DNA of 64,000 nt, taken from assembly GCF_000979455.1 (NCBI RefSeq), contig NZ_JJOY01000033.1, positions 1 through 64,000 on the forward strand, read 5' to 3'. The translations under genes were made by a program, and so were the position numbers. The notes under the pieces are model-generated. The model was given only the letters and a program-made list of their open reading frames with translations, searched no databases and had not been told where the DNA came from. Below are positions 54,901 through 63,653 of this stretch, one piece after another (the stretch's first letter is position 1; each line of letters starts with the position of its first letter). This DNA comes from Methanosarcina sp. 2.H.T.1A.6 (GTDB lineage: Archaea; Halobacteriota; Methanosarcinia; Methanosarcinales; Methanosarcinaceae).

Positions 54901-55189
54901 GGGCACCTTGCAAACTATTTGGAGGTCCTACTCACACCATTTTTGAGGTCCTACTCACTCCATACTACTCACTCCATACTAAGGTCTTTCATGTGCATAT
55001 CTGCAATTGCTCTGGATATGTGAAATCAGGATGTGTGAGAGGACAGTCTTTTCTGTGCGCAAAAACAGGTGTGGAAAAAGCAAGCATAAAAAAGTAAGTG
55101 TGAAAAATAGCAAGCATAAAAAAGTAAGTGTGAAAAATAGCAAGCATGAAGAATTGTGAGTACCAAAAACAACAAGATGCAGGGATTTT
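54901..55189. repeat. Short repeats between ABC genes
   Basis: gaggtcctactcac occurs twice and ctactcactccata twice near 54920-54980. A 30-bp unit starting caagcataaaaaagtaagtg occurs at 55081-55110 and 55111-55140, with a partial third copy. Confidence 0.8.
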
Positions 55190-56605
55190 ATGTTTGACAT
55201 CTTCAAAAGTATGATTAAAGAAGAGTGGCGAATGCACTCAAGTCTCTTCGGGCACAGCGGTTTTGCCCTCTTTCCAGTCTTTATTTTTCTGTTTACATTT
55301 TTTGTAAGCCTGGTCCTGCCTGTGTTCAGGGATATCGTCACCGACGTCCAGATAGCCCTTGGGATGCATTACTTATTCCTGCTTGTGGGAGCTATGGCAG
55401 GTGCTTTCGGGCTTATGGGCCGCGAATTAATGAACCGCCGCTTCGGGCAGGCAAGCCTGATTGCATATTCTTCGAGAGTGCTTCCTGTTTCTGAAAGGTT
55501 TATCTTTGCCAATTTCCTGGGAAAAGATATCGTATATTATTTTATCTTTTACATCCTGCCCTTCGTCACAGGCTTTGCCCTTGCTGCAGAATTTGTCTCT
55601 GCGGGCAATTTCGGTGCTCTTTCAACCCTTATGACTCTTCTTCTGACCCTTTCCCTTTCCTTTATGATCGGGATTTCTGCAATATTCTTCCTGTCTACTG
55701 TTTATGCACACTCAGGAAAGATCTCGCTTTTCTGCCTGTTTGCTGCTTCTTTTCTCCTGCTCCATATCTCAGGAAACCTTAACCAGGGAACCCTTTATGA
55801 CCTTCCAAGCTTTTCCTTTTTCCTTGTTCAGTCCGAAAACCAGCTTCTGCTCTCCGGTGTTCTGATCCTTGTTCCTTCAGCTCTGTCGCTTATTTTCCTG
55901 AAAATCGACTTTCCACAGGCTCAAAAGAGCTTTTCCAATTCCTTTTCAAAGCTCTGCAGGTATCTGGGTTCATACAGATACGCAGCCTTTGTTGCAAAAG
56001 ATTCCATTGACCTTAAAAGAAGTGAAGGAGGGCTCGGAAAAATAATATTCTCTTTCGTGCTGCCTCTTCTACTTGTCTGGACACTGCTGTCAGCTCTCGG
56101 AAAGGTTATACCGGCTTTGAGCACACTTACGCTTTTTGCCCTGGTGCTCGGCGTGCTATCATCTTCAATGTACAACTGGCTTACCGAGTACGATATTTTT
56201 GCTTCCTATGCCTTTCTCCCCCTGAAAGCCTCTGACATGATAAAGAGCAAACTGAACAGCTACCTTATCCTTAACCTGATTCCCCTGACAATTCTTACAA
56301 TGCTCGCCCTTAAAAAAGATCCTTCTTCCCTGGTCCCGTCCCTATTGCTCTTCCTTACGATCTCATTTTATATGGTTTCTGTACTCATTTACCTGACAGG
56401 GCTTTCCCCCTCTATTAACCTCTACAACGGAAAGACCTTTGCCATTTATACGCTTTCAGTCATGCCGCTCCTGATGCTTAATATAATCCTGTCCATGTTT
56501 GGTTCGTACTATGCGCTTGTGGATCTGTTGCTGGTTCCTTTTGCACTGTACCTTCTCGGGAAAGGTTTCAGGAAATGGGATCGCAACGAGTGCCGGTGTT
56601 TTTAA
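55190..56605 (+). CDS. ABC-type membrane protein (permease)
   Basis: A 471-aa membrane protein with about twelve hydrophobic segments. There is no ATP-binding motif. It starts with a short cytosolic part (FDIFKSMIKEEWRMHSSLF), a pattern like ABC-2 type permeases. By position it is the channel for the ATPase at 54136-54900. The direction and substrate are unknown. AGGGA lies about five bases before the ATG. Confidence 0.85.
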   Translation: MFDIFKSMIKEEWRMHSSLFGHSGFALFPVFIFLFTFFVSLVLPVFRDIVTDVQIALGMHYLFLLVGAMAGAFGLMGRELMNRRFGQASLIAYSSRVLPVSERFIFANFLGKDIVYYFIFYILPFVTGFALAAEFVSAGNFGALSTLMTLLLTLSLSFMIGISAIFFLSTVYAHSGKISLFCLFAASFLLLHISGNLNQGTLYDLPSFSFFLVQSENQLLLSGVLILVPSALSLIFLKIDFPQAQKSFSNSFSKLCRYLGSYRYAAFVAKDSIDLKRSEGGLGKIIFSFVLPLLLVWTLLSALGKVIPALSTLTLFALVLGVLSSSMYNWLTEYDIFASYAFLPLKASDMIKSKLNSYLILNLIPLTILTMLALKKDPSSLVPSLLLFLTISFYMVSVLIYLTGLSPSINLYNGKTFAIYTLSVMPLLMLNIILSMFGSYYALVDLLLVPFALYLLGKGFRKWDRNECRCF

Positions 56606-56892
56606 GGGAAAGCAGTTATAGTATTGGGATTTGATCAGTGATTTCTAATATTGGGATTAATCGATCAAAAAGACTGAAATCAAGAGTTTACCCGGATAGA
56701 TGTCTTTTTAACCCTTGATTGGAAATATATAGTTGGGGAGAGGTTACGAACCAATTTTTCACCATTAGAGTTCCAACTTTGAAGAGCTCAGGGTTTTGCT
56801 CGCTCAGATGTATCTGGAATTGGATAATATAATTTGTTGGGGGAGAAAAGACTACGATTCCGTTTCTCTTAACTTTACTGGCATTTTTAAGA
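56606..56892. other. Intergenic, no feature
   Basis: AT-rich, no gene or strong hairpin. A TATA-like ggataatataattt near 56822 may serve the potassium channel gene. Confidence 0.4.
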
Positions 56893-57267
56893 GTGCTAAG
56901 AAAGATGCTTGAGGACGAGAAGTTCCGATCCCTCCTGTATATCGCGGCGCTGACACTTGTAATAGGTACTTTTTTCTACCATTCTGTTGAGGGCTGGAGC
57001 TGGCTTGATTCTCTCTATTTTTCGGTTATCACCCTGACGACTGTGGGGTATGGAGATTTTACCCCCGAAACCAACTACGGGAAGATTTTTACAATTATTT
57101 ATATTTTTATAGGGTTGGGGATACTGATTGGTTTTGTCACTCCTATTGGAGAATACATAGTGGATAGAAGACTGGAAAGGGTACAAAAGAAAGAGCAGGA
57201 AAAAGAAACATCTGAAAATGAGTTTGATTTCTCTGGCGTGGTTGGAAAGTTGAGGGGAAAAAGATAA
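56893..57267 (+). CDS. Minimal 2TM potassium channel
   Basis: A 124-aa channel subunit. Helix one is at about residues 13-30, the pore helix and filter TLTTVGYGDFTP at 47-58, and helix two at about 66-85, followed by a charged C-terminal coil (VDRRLERVQKKEQEKE). There is no RCK or cyclic-nucleotide domain, so it is KcsA-like. The start is GTG at 56893, with the ATG at 56905 as alternative. It is the second potassium channel of the window. Confidence 0.9.
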   Translation: MLRKMLEDEKFRSLLYIAALTLVIGTFFYHSVEGWSWLDSLYFSVITLTTVGYGDFTPETNYGKIFTIIYIFIGLGILIGFVTPIGEYIVDRRLERVQKKEQEKETSENEFDFSGVVGKLRGKR

Positions 57268-57412
57268 GGTTTATTCTTTTCCAAACTCCTTACATCAGAT
57301 TGATTAAATATATCATTTATAATATGTATTGTTGCATCATTGGATGGGTGCATCATTGCATAGTTGGGTATTGGGCATATATGCAATAATATTTTAAAAT
57401 TAAACAACTGGG

Positions 57413-58297
57413 GTGAGGATTATTAAAAGATTCAGTTTTTTTGTCACTGTAGTGCTTATTGCAGCAATGTTATTTGCTTCCGGCTGTTCTCAAAATGTAC
57501 CTGAAGAAGATACAATGAATGAAACAGAAGGCGGAGTAACCGAAGGGGTAACTGAAGGAGTAACCGAAGGAGTAACCGAAGGAACAACTGAAGGAACAAC
57601 TGAAGGAACAACTGAAGGAACAACTGAAGGGGTAACGGAAGGAGCAATGGAAACAGAAGGGGAAAGTGGATACAACCCTGTCATAAATCCTGATGATTTT
57701 ATTGAGGTTATAGACAATCCTTATTTTCCGTTGACTCCGGGCACAACTTTTGTCTATGAAGGTGAGTCTGAAGACGAAACGATAAGAGATGAGGTTTTTG
57801 TAACCAATGAAAACAGGCTGGTAATGGGAGTAAATACAATTGTTGTCCGGGACCGGGTGTTTGAAGATGGGGAATTGACCGAAGAGACTTTTGACTGGTA
57901 CGCTCAGGACAGGGATGGGAATGTCTGGTACTTCGGGGAGGATTCCAGAGAATATGATGAAGGTGAGGTGGTAAGTACCGAAGGTTCCTGGGAAGCTGGC
58001 GTTGACGGAGCCAAACCTGGAATTCTAATGGAAGGAAAACCTCAGGTCGGCGATGCTTATCGGCAGGAGTACCTGGCTGGTGAAGCAGAAGATATGGCTG
58101 AAGTTATCGCTCTGAACGAATCGGTTTCCGTTGCTTACGGTTCTTTTAAGGATTGCCTGAAAACAAAAGAATGGACCCCTCTTGAGCCTGGCATCGAGGA
58201 AAACAAATATTATGCTGCCGGAACAGGTCCGGTTCTGGAGATGACAGTAAAAGGCGGATCGGAAAAATTGGAACTTGTAGATATTATCACTGAATGA
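57413..58297 (+). CDS. Predicted lipoprotein with threonine/glutamate repeat linker
   Basis: A 294-aa protein. The signal peptide ends in a lipobox (LFASGC, cysteine at about 25). Residues about 40-78 are repeats of VTEG or TTEG coded by 12-bp DNA repeats, a flexible spacer whose length could vary between strains without frameshift. The remaining part (about 90-294) is a beta-rich domain: DNPYFPLTPGTTFVYEGE, later DRVFEDGELTEETFDWYAQD and NVWYFGEDSREYDEG, resembling bacterial and archaeal proteins of unknown function. It probably stands on the outer membrane face. The start is GTG at 57413 with GGGGTG overlapping it. Confidence 0.82.
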   Translation: MRIIKRFSFFVTVVLIAAMLFASGCSQNVPEEDTMNETEGGVTEGVTEGVTEGVTEGTTEGTTEGTTEGTTEGVTEGAMETEGESGYNPVINPDDFIEVIDNPYFPLTPGTTFVYEGESEDETIRDEVFVTNENRLVMGVNTIVVRDRVFEDGELTEETFDWYAQDRDGNVWYFGEDSREYDEGEVVSTEGSWEAGVDGAKPGILMEGKPQVGDAYRQEYLAGEAEDMAEVIALNESVSVAYGSFKDCLKTKEWTPLEPGIEENKYYAAGTGPVLEMTVKGGSEKLELVDIITE

Positions 58298-58316
58298 ACG
58301 GGATAACGGAAGTTCT

Positions 58317-58397
58317 GAACGGGTTTGCAGAAATCAAGTCCGAATGAGTAATAATTCAAGAAAACTTATAAGATTCATTACAAAACCCGTTCGGACT
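58317..58397. ncRNA. Interleaved inverted repeats (possible pseudoknot)
   Basis: gaacgggttt (58317-58326) pairs with aaacccgttc (58383-58392). agtccgaa (58337-58344) pairs with ttcggact (58390-58397). The two pairings cross, and the 3' arms share three bases, so the RNA could form an H-type pseudoknot or switch between two stems. It lies downstream of the lipoprotein gene. Confidence 0.45.
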
Positions 58398-58462
58398 CCT
58401 TATAAAACCGTTTTTATAGTTTCGGACTTAAATCAAATTGCGTGCGGCCACCCCACCCTAAA

Positions 58463-58505
58463 CAGGCTGTCCGACAATTACCTTAGGTAATTGTCGGACA
58501 GCCTG
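58463..58505. terminator. 20-bp perfect hairpin between convergent genes
   Basis: caggctgtccgacaattacc and its exact complement flank a 3-nt loop (tta). It sits between the lipoprotein gene (plus) and the THEP1-type gene (minus). No T-run is adjacent. It may end transcripts from both sides; an inserted palindromic element is the other option. The rest of 58298-58638 shows no gene. Confidence 0.6.
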
Positions 58506-58638
58506 TAAAGGTCAGGGTATTCGTGACCCTCTGCGCTCCCATAGTAATAAAACCCAATTATTCATTTTTTAGACATCTATGAGGGGTAATTAACCGGCAA
58601 CCCTGGTGTTAAATATTGACCGGAAAATGCTGATTCCT

Positions 58639-59154
58639 TTATCTCAGCCTGGCAGCGATTTTTTCAGGCAGTTCATCCCGGTTCCCCTCATCAACCGTCA
58701 AAACCTCGAATTCTTTCCTTATCCTCTGAGCCAGCAGGTGACTGCTTGACCTGTGCAGCACTGCCAGAACCGGTTTATCGGATTCCAGGACTGCTTCAAC
58801 TGCCGAAATGAAAGCCCCGGATTTGAGCTCCATAGGCCCTACTTCATCGATAACTATCAGGTTACAACCAAGGGCATTCCTGAGAGCATTTGTTCCGATC
58901 TTTTCAAGGTCTTCGAGGTTGACGTGATATTTCCCAACTCTCGGGCCGCTGCCTTTGACGCTGCTCAGAATGCCGGTTTCCCCGGTTGCAAGGTCTCGAA
59001 TTGAAAAGCCTTCCCTTGTGCCTTCCTTTCGGATTTCGGTTGTCTGGATGCCGCCTATTTTGAAGCCCGGCTGATCGGCAAGTTTTTCGGCAGCTTTTGC
59101 CACAACTGTTGATTTCCCAACACCGGGACTGCCGGTTACTGCAATTCTCAACAT
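58639..59154 (-). CDS. THEP1-type nucleoside-triphosphatase
   Basis: A 171-aa P-loop NTPase of the DUF265/THEP1 family: Walker A GSPGVGKST (residues 8-16), GGIQTTEIRKEGTREGFSI, then Walker B VIDEVGPMEL (near 100), and VLAVLHRSS. The family hydrolyses ATP and GTP slowly in vitro and also includes nucleotide-kinase-like members; the cellular role is unknown. Length is standard. The ATG at 59154 has no clear ribosome site. Confidence 0.92.
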   Translation of the reverse strand: MLRIAVTGSPGVGKSTVVAKAAEKLADQPGFKIGGIQTTEIRKEGTREGFSIRDLATGETGILSSVKGSGPRVGKYHVNLEDLEKIGTNALRNALGCNLIVIDEVGPMELKSGAFISAVEAVLESDKPVLAVLHRSSSHLLAQRIRKEFEVLTVDEGNRDELPEKIAARLR

Positions 59155-59337
59155 TGTTTTTTCTTCCCCTTTCTTATTCCATTTCCCGATAAAAATAGAC
59201 CTTGATTTTATTTATATCAGCCAGCAATGAGGTCTTACGTTGATTATAAGAACATTGCAGAATATACTGGAATATACATCAGAAACTTCTATTATGCTAA
59301 TATGCTAACTTTAGTAGATATATAAGGGGTTGAAATT

Positions 59338-59493
59338 ATGACTACGGATCATGAAATTCTTGCCAGACTGCAGGAGATCGAGAAGAGAATGGATAAGATG
59401 GAAGCCACACTGGAAAGCATTAACAGTATCCTTAAAAAGGTGGAGCAAAATACTTATTTTGGGTGTTATGTCGAGGGAGAAAAGCTGGAGTAA
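59338..59493 (+). CDS. 51-aa coiled-coil protein
   Basis: ATG at 59338 follows GGGG at eight bases and a TATA-like tagatatataagg at 59316. The product reads TTDHEILARLQEIEKRMDKM, then EATLESINSILKKVEQNTYF, with heptad spacing of I/L/M/V over residues 7-36, so a short coiled coil is likely, followed by GCYVEGEKLE. The alternative frame at 59351-59539 is Arg/Trp-rich and is rejected. The function is unknown; it could be an oligomerising adaptor. Confidence 0.68.
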   Translation: MTTDHEILARLQEIEKRMDKMEATLESINSILKKVEQNTYFGCYVEGEKLE

Positions 59494-59773
59494 ATCCGAA
59501 AGTAAAATAAGATTAACAAACAAAGTTATCCAGGTTTAAGCTGAAAAACAAATCCTGCAACCTGCAACCTTTCGTATTCAGCTCAAATATTATTCTTGAG
59601 AAAGCCGGCCACTGTCGGCGGCCGGTGAGAGTCACGGTACCCACTGAACAATCCTGTAGACAATCTCCGGGCTCTTTTACTGAAACTTCAGAATCGGAAG
59701 ATATGGCAGGGTTTCAGATTGTTCTGGAGGACAATTCAGGTGATTCCGGTTGAGTTCATGCAGATCATTCAGC
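59494..59773. other. Short intergenic stretch with GC-rich dyad
   Basis: ccggcc-actgtcggc-ggccgg near 59608 is a GC-rich inverted repeat. A riboswitch was considered and not supported. No gene seen. Confidence 0.35.
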
Positions 59774-60871
59774 TTACGGTTTTCCCGTAAATTTTCTATA
59801 TTTTTTTATGGTCACTGCAATTTCCCTGTATTTTTCTTTCTCAAGCCGCTTCAGGCCGATTTCGGATTTTTTCGACTGGAATATGAGTTCATCGGTTAAC
59901 CTGTGATAGCTGTCCAGCCTCTCCTCCGGAATAAGCCCGTCTTTTACTGCCTGCAGGACAGCACAGCCAGGCTCATCAAGGTGAGTGCAGTCTTTGAACC
60001 GGCAGCTGTGGGCTGCATGGACAATATCGGGAAATGCTTTTTCAAGACCGTCAGAAGAGTCTCCAAGCTGGATTTCCCTGATCCCCGGGTTATCTATAAC
60101 AATTGCGCCGTTGGGAAGCAGGAATAGCTGGCGGACTGTGGTTGTGTGCCTTCCTTTCTCATCGTCTTTTCGGATATCCGCGGTTTTCTGGATAGCTTCA
60201 TCGAAAAAAGCATTGATAAGCGTGGATTTTCCAACGCCGGAGGAACCTATAAGTGCCACTGTTTCCCCGGGGTTGAGATAAGGACTGAGTGCATCAAGCC
60301 CGTCTTTTGAAAGGGCACTTAAAGGAATAACCGGAACGTCCCCTGCAATAGACTGTATTTTTTCTGTTATCAGGACAGGGTCATCCGCAAGGTCGATTTT
60401 GTTCAGCAAAATTACCGGGCTTGCCCCGGAGGAATACACAACGGTAAGATACCTTTCAAGCCTTCGAAGGTTAAGGTCTTTTCCCACTGAAGTTACAATA
60501 AAGATAGTATCAAGATTTGCAGCAAGCACCTGCTCCCCGTTCCCATCCCCCGGAGCCCCTCTTGACAGGCAGGTCCTTCTGGGGAGGATATTCACAATTA
60601 TGCGTGAGCCCAGTTCCGGCTGGTCCAGTAAAACTACAAAATCCCCTACTACCGGTTGTTTGCCAATTCGCAGGAGTGCCCCGGAAATTCCTGCCTGTAC
60701 GACAGCACCTGGAATCAGAATTTCACAGACCGTTTTATGCCGGGATACGACTCTTCCGGCAATGTATGGACCTTTGTAGGCAGAAAATGCTGATTCAAGC
60801 TCTTCATTCCAGCCGGGAACACGATTCATGGAATTATGACCCGTACTTTCCGTTTCATGTCGGTCATTCAT
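59774..60871 (-). CDS. rsgA: RsgA/YjeQ-family circularly permuted GTPase
   Basis: A 365-aa protein. An OB-like N-terminal part (about 30-100) is followed by GTPase motifs in permuted order: NKIDL (G4), [10 protein letters not shown] (G5), GSSGVGKST (G1), [11 protein letters not shown] (G2) and DNPGIRE (G3). A zinc knuckle C-x4-C-x-H-x5-C ([14 protein letters not shown]) and a helical tail complete it. In bacteria RsgA matures the 30S ribosomal subunit; in Methanosarcina it is presumably a bacterial acquisition. The start may be 60871 or the ATG at 60829 (MNRVPGW). Confidence 0.93.
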   Translation of the reverse strand: MNDRHETESTGHNSMNRVPGWNEELESAFSAYKGPYIAGRVVSRHKTVCEILIPGAVVQAGISGALLRIGKQPVVGDFVVLLDQPELGSRIIVNILPRRTCLSRGAPGDGNGEQVLAANLDTIFIVTSVGKDLNLRRLERYLTVVYSSGASPVILLNKIDLADDPVLITEKIQSIAGDVPVIPLSALSKDGLDALSPYLNPGETVALIGSSGVGKSTLINAFFDEAIQKTADIRKDDEKGRHTTTVRQLFLLPNGAIVIDNPGIREIQLGDSSDGLEKAFPDIVHAAHSCRFKDCTHLDEPGCAVLQAVKDGLIPEERLDSYHRLTDELIFQSKKSEIGLKRLEKEKYREIAVTIKKYRKFTGKP

Positions 60872-60951
60872 CGAATAGAACTATCAATTTTACACGGATA
60901 AAACTATTGATTTTTATAAAGCGGTCCGGGAAAAAAGTTAACAAAAGGGAA

Positions 60952-61449
60952 TTATTCCCGGTTGTGAATGATCTCATAACTGACCTTTCCTCTGTTGATG
61001 CACTCCCTGACAAGCTTTTCTCTCGGAGAAAGAGCACAGGTTTTTCCTGATTTGACCTCAACAAAGACCACCTTATTCATTTCTCCTTCGGAAAGGCCGT
61101 CAAAGATAATGAAGTCCACAGGAGTGCCGAGGAATCTCGCGTCCTTGGGGTTGTATTCGAATTCAGGGAAATAAGGGATCAGATGTTCCGTGACCTTGCC
61201 GCGGATTACGGCTTCACTTTTCTTTACGGCATCCTGGCGGATTTTTGTCTCCTCGTCAAGTTTCCAGGTCCTGAAGAGAGTATCAGCTTTTTCGGAGACC
61301 TGACGTTCCATCTCCCGGGTCTGCCAGGCTTCATACAGGTCTCTTGCACGGGATTCTACCCTGCCTTTCAATTTGATGTATTTAACGAGAAGGTAAACTA
61401 TAAGGAGGGCAAGAAAAAGGATAAGAGTTGAAATCATCCAGTCATCCAC
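60952..61449 (-). CDS. Membrane-anchored Holliday-junction-resolvase-related protein
   Basis: A 165-aa protein with an N-terminal membrane helix (ISTLILFLALLIVYLLVKYI, residues 6-25), a charged coiled stretch to about residue 75, and a PD-(D/E)XK nuclease-like core: FPEFEYNPKDARFLGTPVDFIIFDG followed by VVFVEVKSGKTCALSPREKLVRE. The D (in PVDF) and E-x-K (EVKSGK) agree with the family of predicted endonucleases related to resolvases (PF10107 type). Membrane location is unusual for DNA work, so nuclease activity is unproven. Confidence 0.82.
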   Translation of the reverse strand: MDDWMISTLILFLALLIVYLLVKYIKLKGRVESRARDLYEAWQTREMERQVSEKADTLFRTWKLDEETKIRQDAVKKSEAVIRGKVTEHLIPYFPEFEYNPKDARFLGTPVDFIIFDGLSEGEMNKVVFVEVKSGKTCALSPREKLVRECINRGKVSYEIIHNRE

Positions 61450-61730
61450 AGCTATTTCTCCTGAAAGGGTGTGGGGGTTTCAATAGAGTAAATAAAGTGA
61501 GGAGTAAATTTTTAAAAATAAATTTCAGACTCTATAAATGGCTATAAATATTTAAAAGTTCCAGCCGAATTTCGTTTCCACTAAATTAGTACCTTAAAGA
61601 TTCCTGTGACTACCTTAAAAAGTCCTGCGACTACCTTAAAGAGTCCTGTTCCTGAAAATAACTTAATTCTGGCAAAAATATCAGCAGTATCTATTAAGTA
61701 CAATACAGGGAATATAAAATAGGGGATACA
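61450..61730. repeat. 21-bp repeats upstream of the ATPase-MscS unit
   Basis: ctaccttaaagagtcctgtg-type units repeat three times at about 61590-61649. TATA-like attaagtacaatacag follows near 61695. No gene seen. Confidence 0.6.
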
Positions 61731-62777
61731 GTGGGGACTCAGCACAGCGGCTCTGAAGAAAACGGTTTCGTCGAGGTTCTCGGACTGCGGGACGAAATCG
61801 GAGAAATACAGGCGTCAATTGCTGATTATGAGATCGGGAAAAAACTGAATATAGCCATAGTAGCCGGGACTCTTGCAGGAAAGACTACTCTGCTTGGTGA
61901 AATAGAGAAGATAAATTTAAGCAGGGCTACAGGAATCACTTTTTCCGAAATTGTCCGGGACAGAAAGGAGATTTCCCTTCCGGATGACGCTAAAAGAATA
62001 GCGCTCTTTGACAACTGCCACTATCTGTACATGAGAAAACCCGGCGGTTTTGACATATTTTATGAGTTTCTGGACATGATAAGCTCTCAGGAAAGGCTAT
62101 TCATCACTACCTGGAACCTTTATTCCTGGAGATACTTAAACGAAGCCTTCGGGCTCGAAAGGTATTTTCCGGTACAGATCTTCATCCCTGCCTTCGAGAA
62201 AGAAAATCTCAGGCTCTTTATCTTCAAAAGGTATGGAAAAGCGGAGATCAGATTTTATAACGGTAAAGAGTCCGAAGAAGAGCCTCTCATATACATTGTA
62301 AAATATCCGCTTGAGTTTTCCTCGCTTGGCAGGAAAATCCTCCTCACGATCCCGAAAATAAACACCCCTTACCTTAAGAGCCGCCTCCTGAATAAGAAAG
62401 AAACACAAACTGCTGAAGACCGGGTATTTGAAAAGATCTACCAGGAATCAAAAGGCAACCCCGGCATTGCATGGAAGATCTGGGAGCTTGGGCTTGATTA
62501 TCCCCGGATACAGCCTGAAGATGTAGGGCAGTTTTCATTTGATATAGAGCTTGAATACGAAGAAGCCTTTGTTTTAAGCCTGATCCTTTCATACCAGGCT
62601 CTGGAAAAAGCCGAAATTGCCGAAATGATAGGTTCTGCATTCAGAACGGATGAAATTATCTTCAGGCTTCTAAATCAGGAACTAATTTTTAAAGATGAAG
62701 TCGGTTCCTTCCGTGTCAGGCCTGAAGCCCTGCACAGCGTCGTTGCTTATATGGAAAAACTGAGGCTGGTGTGGTAA
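61731..62777 (+). CDS. P-loop ATPase coupled to an MscS channel gene
   Basis: A 348-aa STAND/AAA-like ATPase. Walker A reads VAGTLAGKTT (residues 45-54), Walker B RIALFDNCHYL (near 87-97), and sensor-like LFITTWNLYSW near 123. The second half is helical (NPGIAWKIWELG, then YQALEKAEIAEMIG), like the winged-helix tail of archaeal ATPases. Its stop is directly followed by the ATG of the mechanosensitive channel gene, so the two proteins are made together. A control role for the channel is inferred from this coupling only. The start is GTG at 61731 with GGGG about five bases upstream. Confidence 0.8.
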   Translation: MGTQHSGSEENGFVEVLGLRDEIGEIQASIADYEIGKKLNIAIVAGTLAGKTTLLGEIEKINLSRATGITFSEIVRDRKEISLPDDAKRIALFDNCHYLYMRKPGGFDIFYEFLDMISSQERLFITTWNLYSWRYLNEAFGLERYFPVQIFIPAFEKENLRLFIFKRYGKAEIRFYNGKESEEEPLIYIVKYPLEFSSLGRKILLTIPKINTPYLKSRLLNKKETQTAEDRVFEKIYQESKGNPGIAWKIWELGLDYPRIQPEDVGQFSFDIELEYEEAFVLSLILSYQALEKAEIAEMIGSAFRTDEIIFRLLNQELIFKDEVGSFRVRPEALHSVVAYMEKLRLVW

Positions 62778-63653
62778 ATGGCAAATGGAGACACAAGTGC
62801 GCAGCAATTTCTGGAAACCATCAGGTCTATAGATACTCAAACCCTCATAACTATGTTCCTGATTCTTTCCATTGCCTATGTGCTCGGCAGGGTTATTACC
62901 ATACTTTTATCAAAGCTTTCGGAAAAAATGAACCAAAGTGGAAGGGTAAAAGTAAAACTGATTATCCCTGTGGTAAAGTTTGTAATCTATATTGTGGCGT
63001 TTTATTATATTTTTAGGCAAATATTCATAATTTTCGGGCCGGAACTGTTCCTCCTTACAGGGCTTCTGGGTGCAGCCATCGGTTTTGGAGTTAAAGACCT
63101 TTTTGCAGACTTTGTCGGAGGAATTGTAATTACATTTGAAAAACCGTACCAGATAGGGGATAAAATCGCCCTTGGAAATTATTATGGTGAAGTCACTGAT
63201 ATAGGGCTAAGGGCAACGAAATTGGTCACCCCGGATGATAATACTGTCACGGCTCCGAATAGCCTGATATTCAATGAAAGTGTTGCCAGTGGAAATTATG
63301 GGGCTTCGGAAATGATGGTTGTAATAGACCTGTATATTGCAGGAGAGTCAGATGTAGAGCCTGCAATGAGGATCTTACGGGAAGCAGTTGTAAGCTCCAA
63401 ATATGTTTACATCTCAAAAAAAAGACCTGTTACCCTGCTGCACAAAGCTCTTCCGTTTTATACCAGGTTAAGGGCTAAAGCATATGTAAATGATCTAAGA
63501 GATGAATTCAAGTTTGAATCCGATGTACACACAAGAACCTGGATAGAATTCCAGAAGAATGGTATCAGGCCTCCACAACTCCATATCCTCAACATTCCTC
63601 CAATAGAGGAAAACATTGACTCAAATGCTACGACCCGGAGAAATTCCAGTTAA
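62778..63653 (+). CDS. MscS-family mechanosensitive channel
   Basis: A 291-aa channel. Three membrane helices lie at about 18-40, 57-77 and 82-110. The pore helix and following loop carry LLGAAIGFGVKDLFADFVGGIVITFEKPYQIGD, the most conserved part of MscS. The beta domain reads GEVTDIGLRATKLVTPDDNTVTAPNS. It opens under membrane tension to release solutes. The C-terminus is short. The ATG directly follows the stop of the ATPase gene. Confidence 0.94.
   Translation: MANGDTSAQQFLETIRSIDTQTLITMFLILSIAYVLGRVITILLSKLSEKMNQSGRVKVKLIIPVVKFVIYIVAFYYIFRQIFIIFGPELFLLTGLLGAAIGFGVKDLFADFVGGIVITFEKPYQIGDKIALGNYYGEVTDIGLRATKLVTPDDNTVTAPNSLIFNESVASGNYGASEMMVVIDLYIAGESDVEPAMRILREAVVSSKYVYISKKRPVTLLHKALPFYTRLRAKAYVNDLRDEFKFESDVHTRTWIEFQKNGIRPPQLHILNIPPIEENIDSNATTRRNSS

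Noticed and set aside
59351-59539. 62-aa plus-strand frame
   Set aside because: Out of frame with the better supported 51-aa coiled-coil gene that has TATA box and ribosome site.
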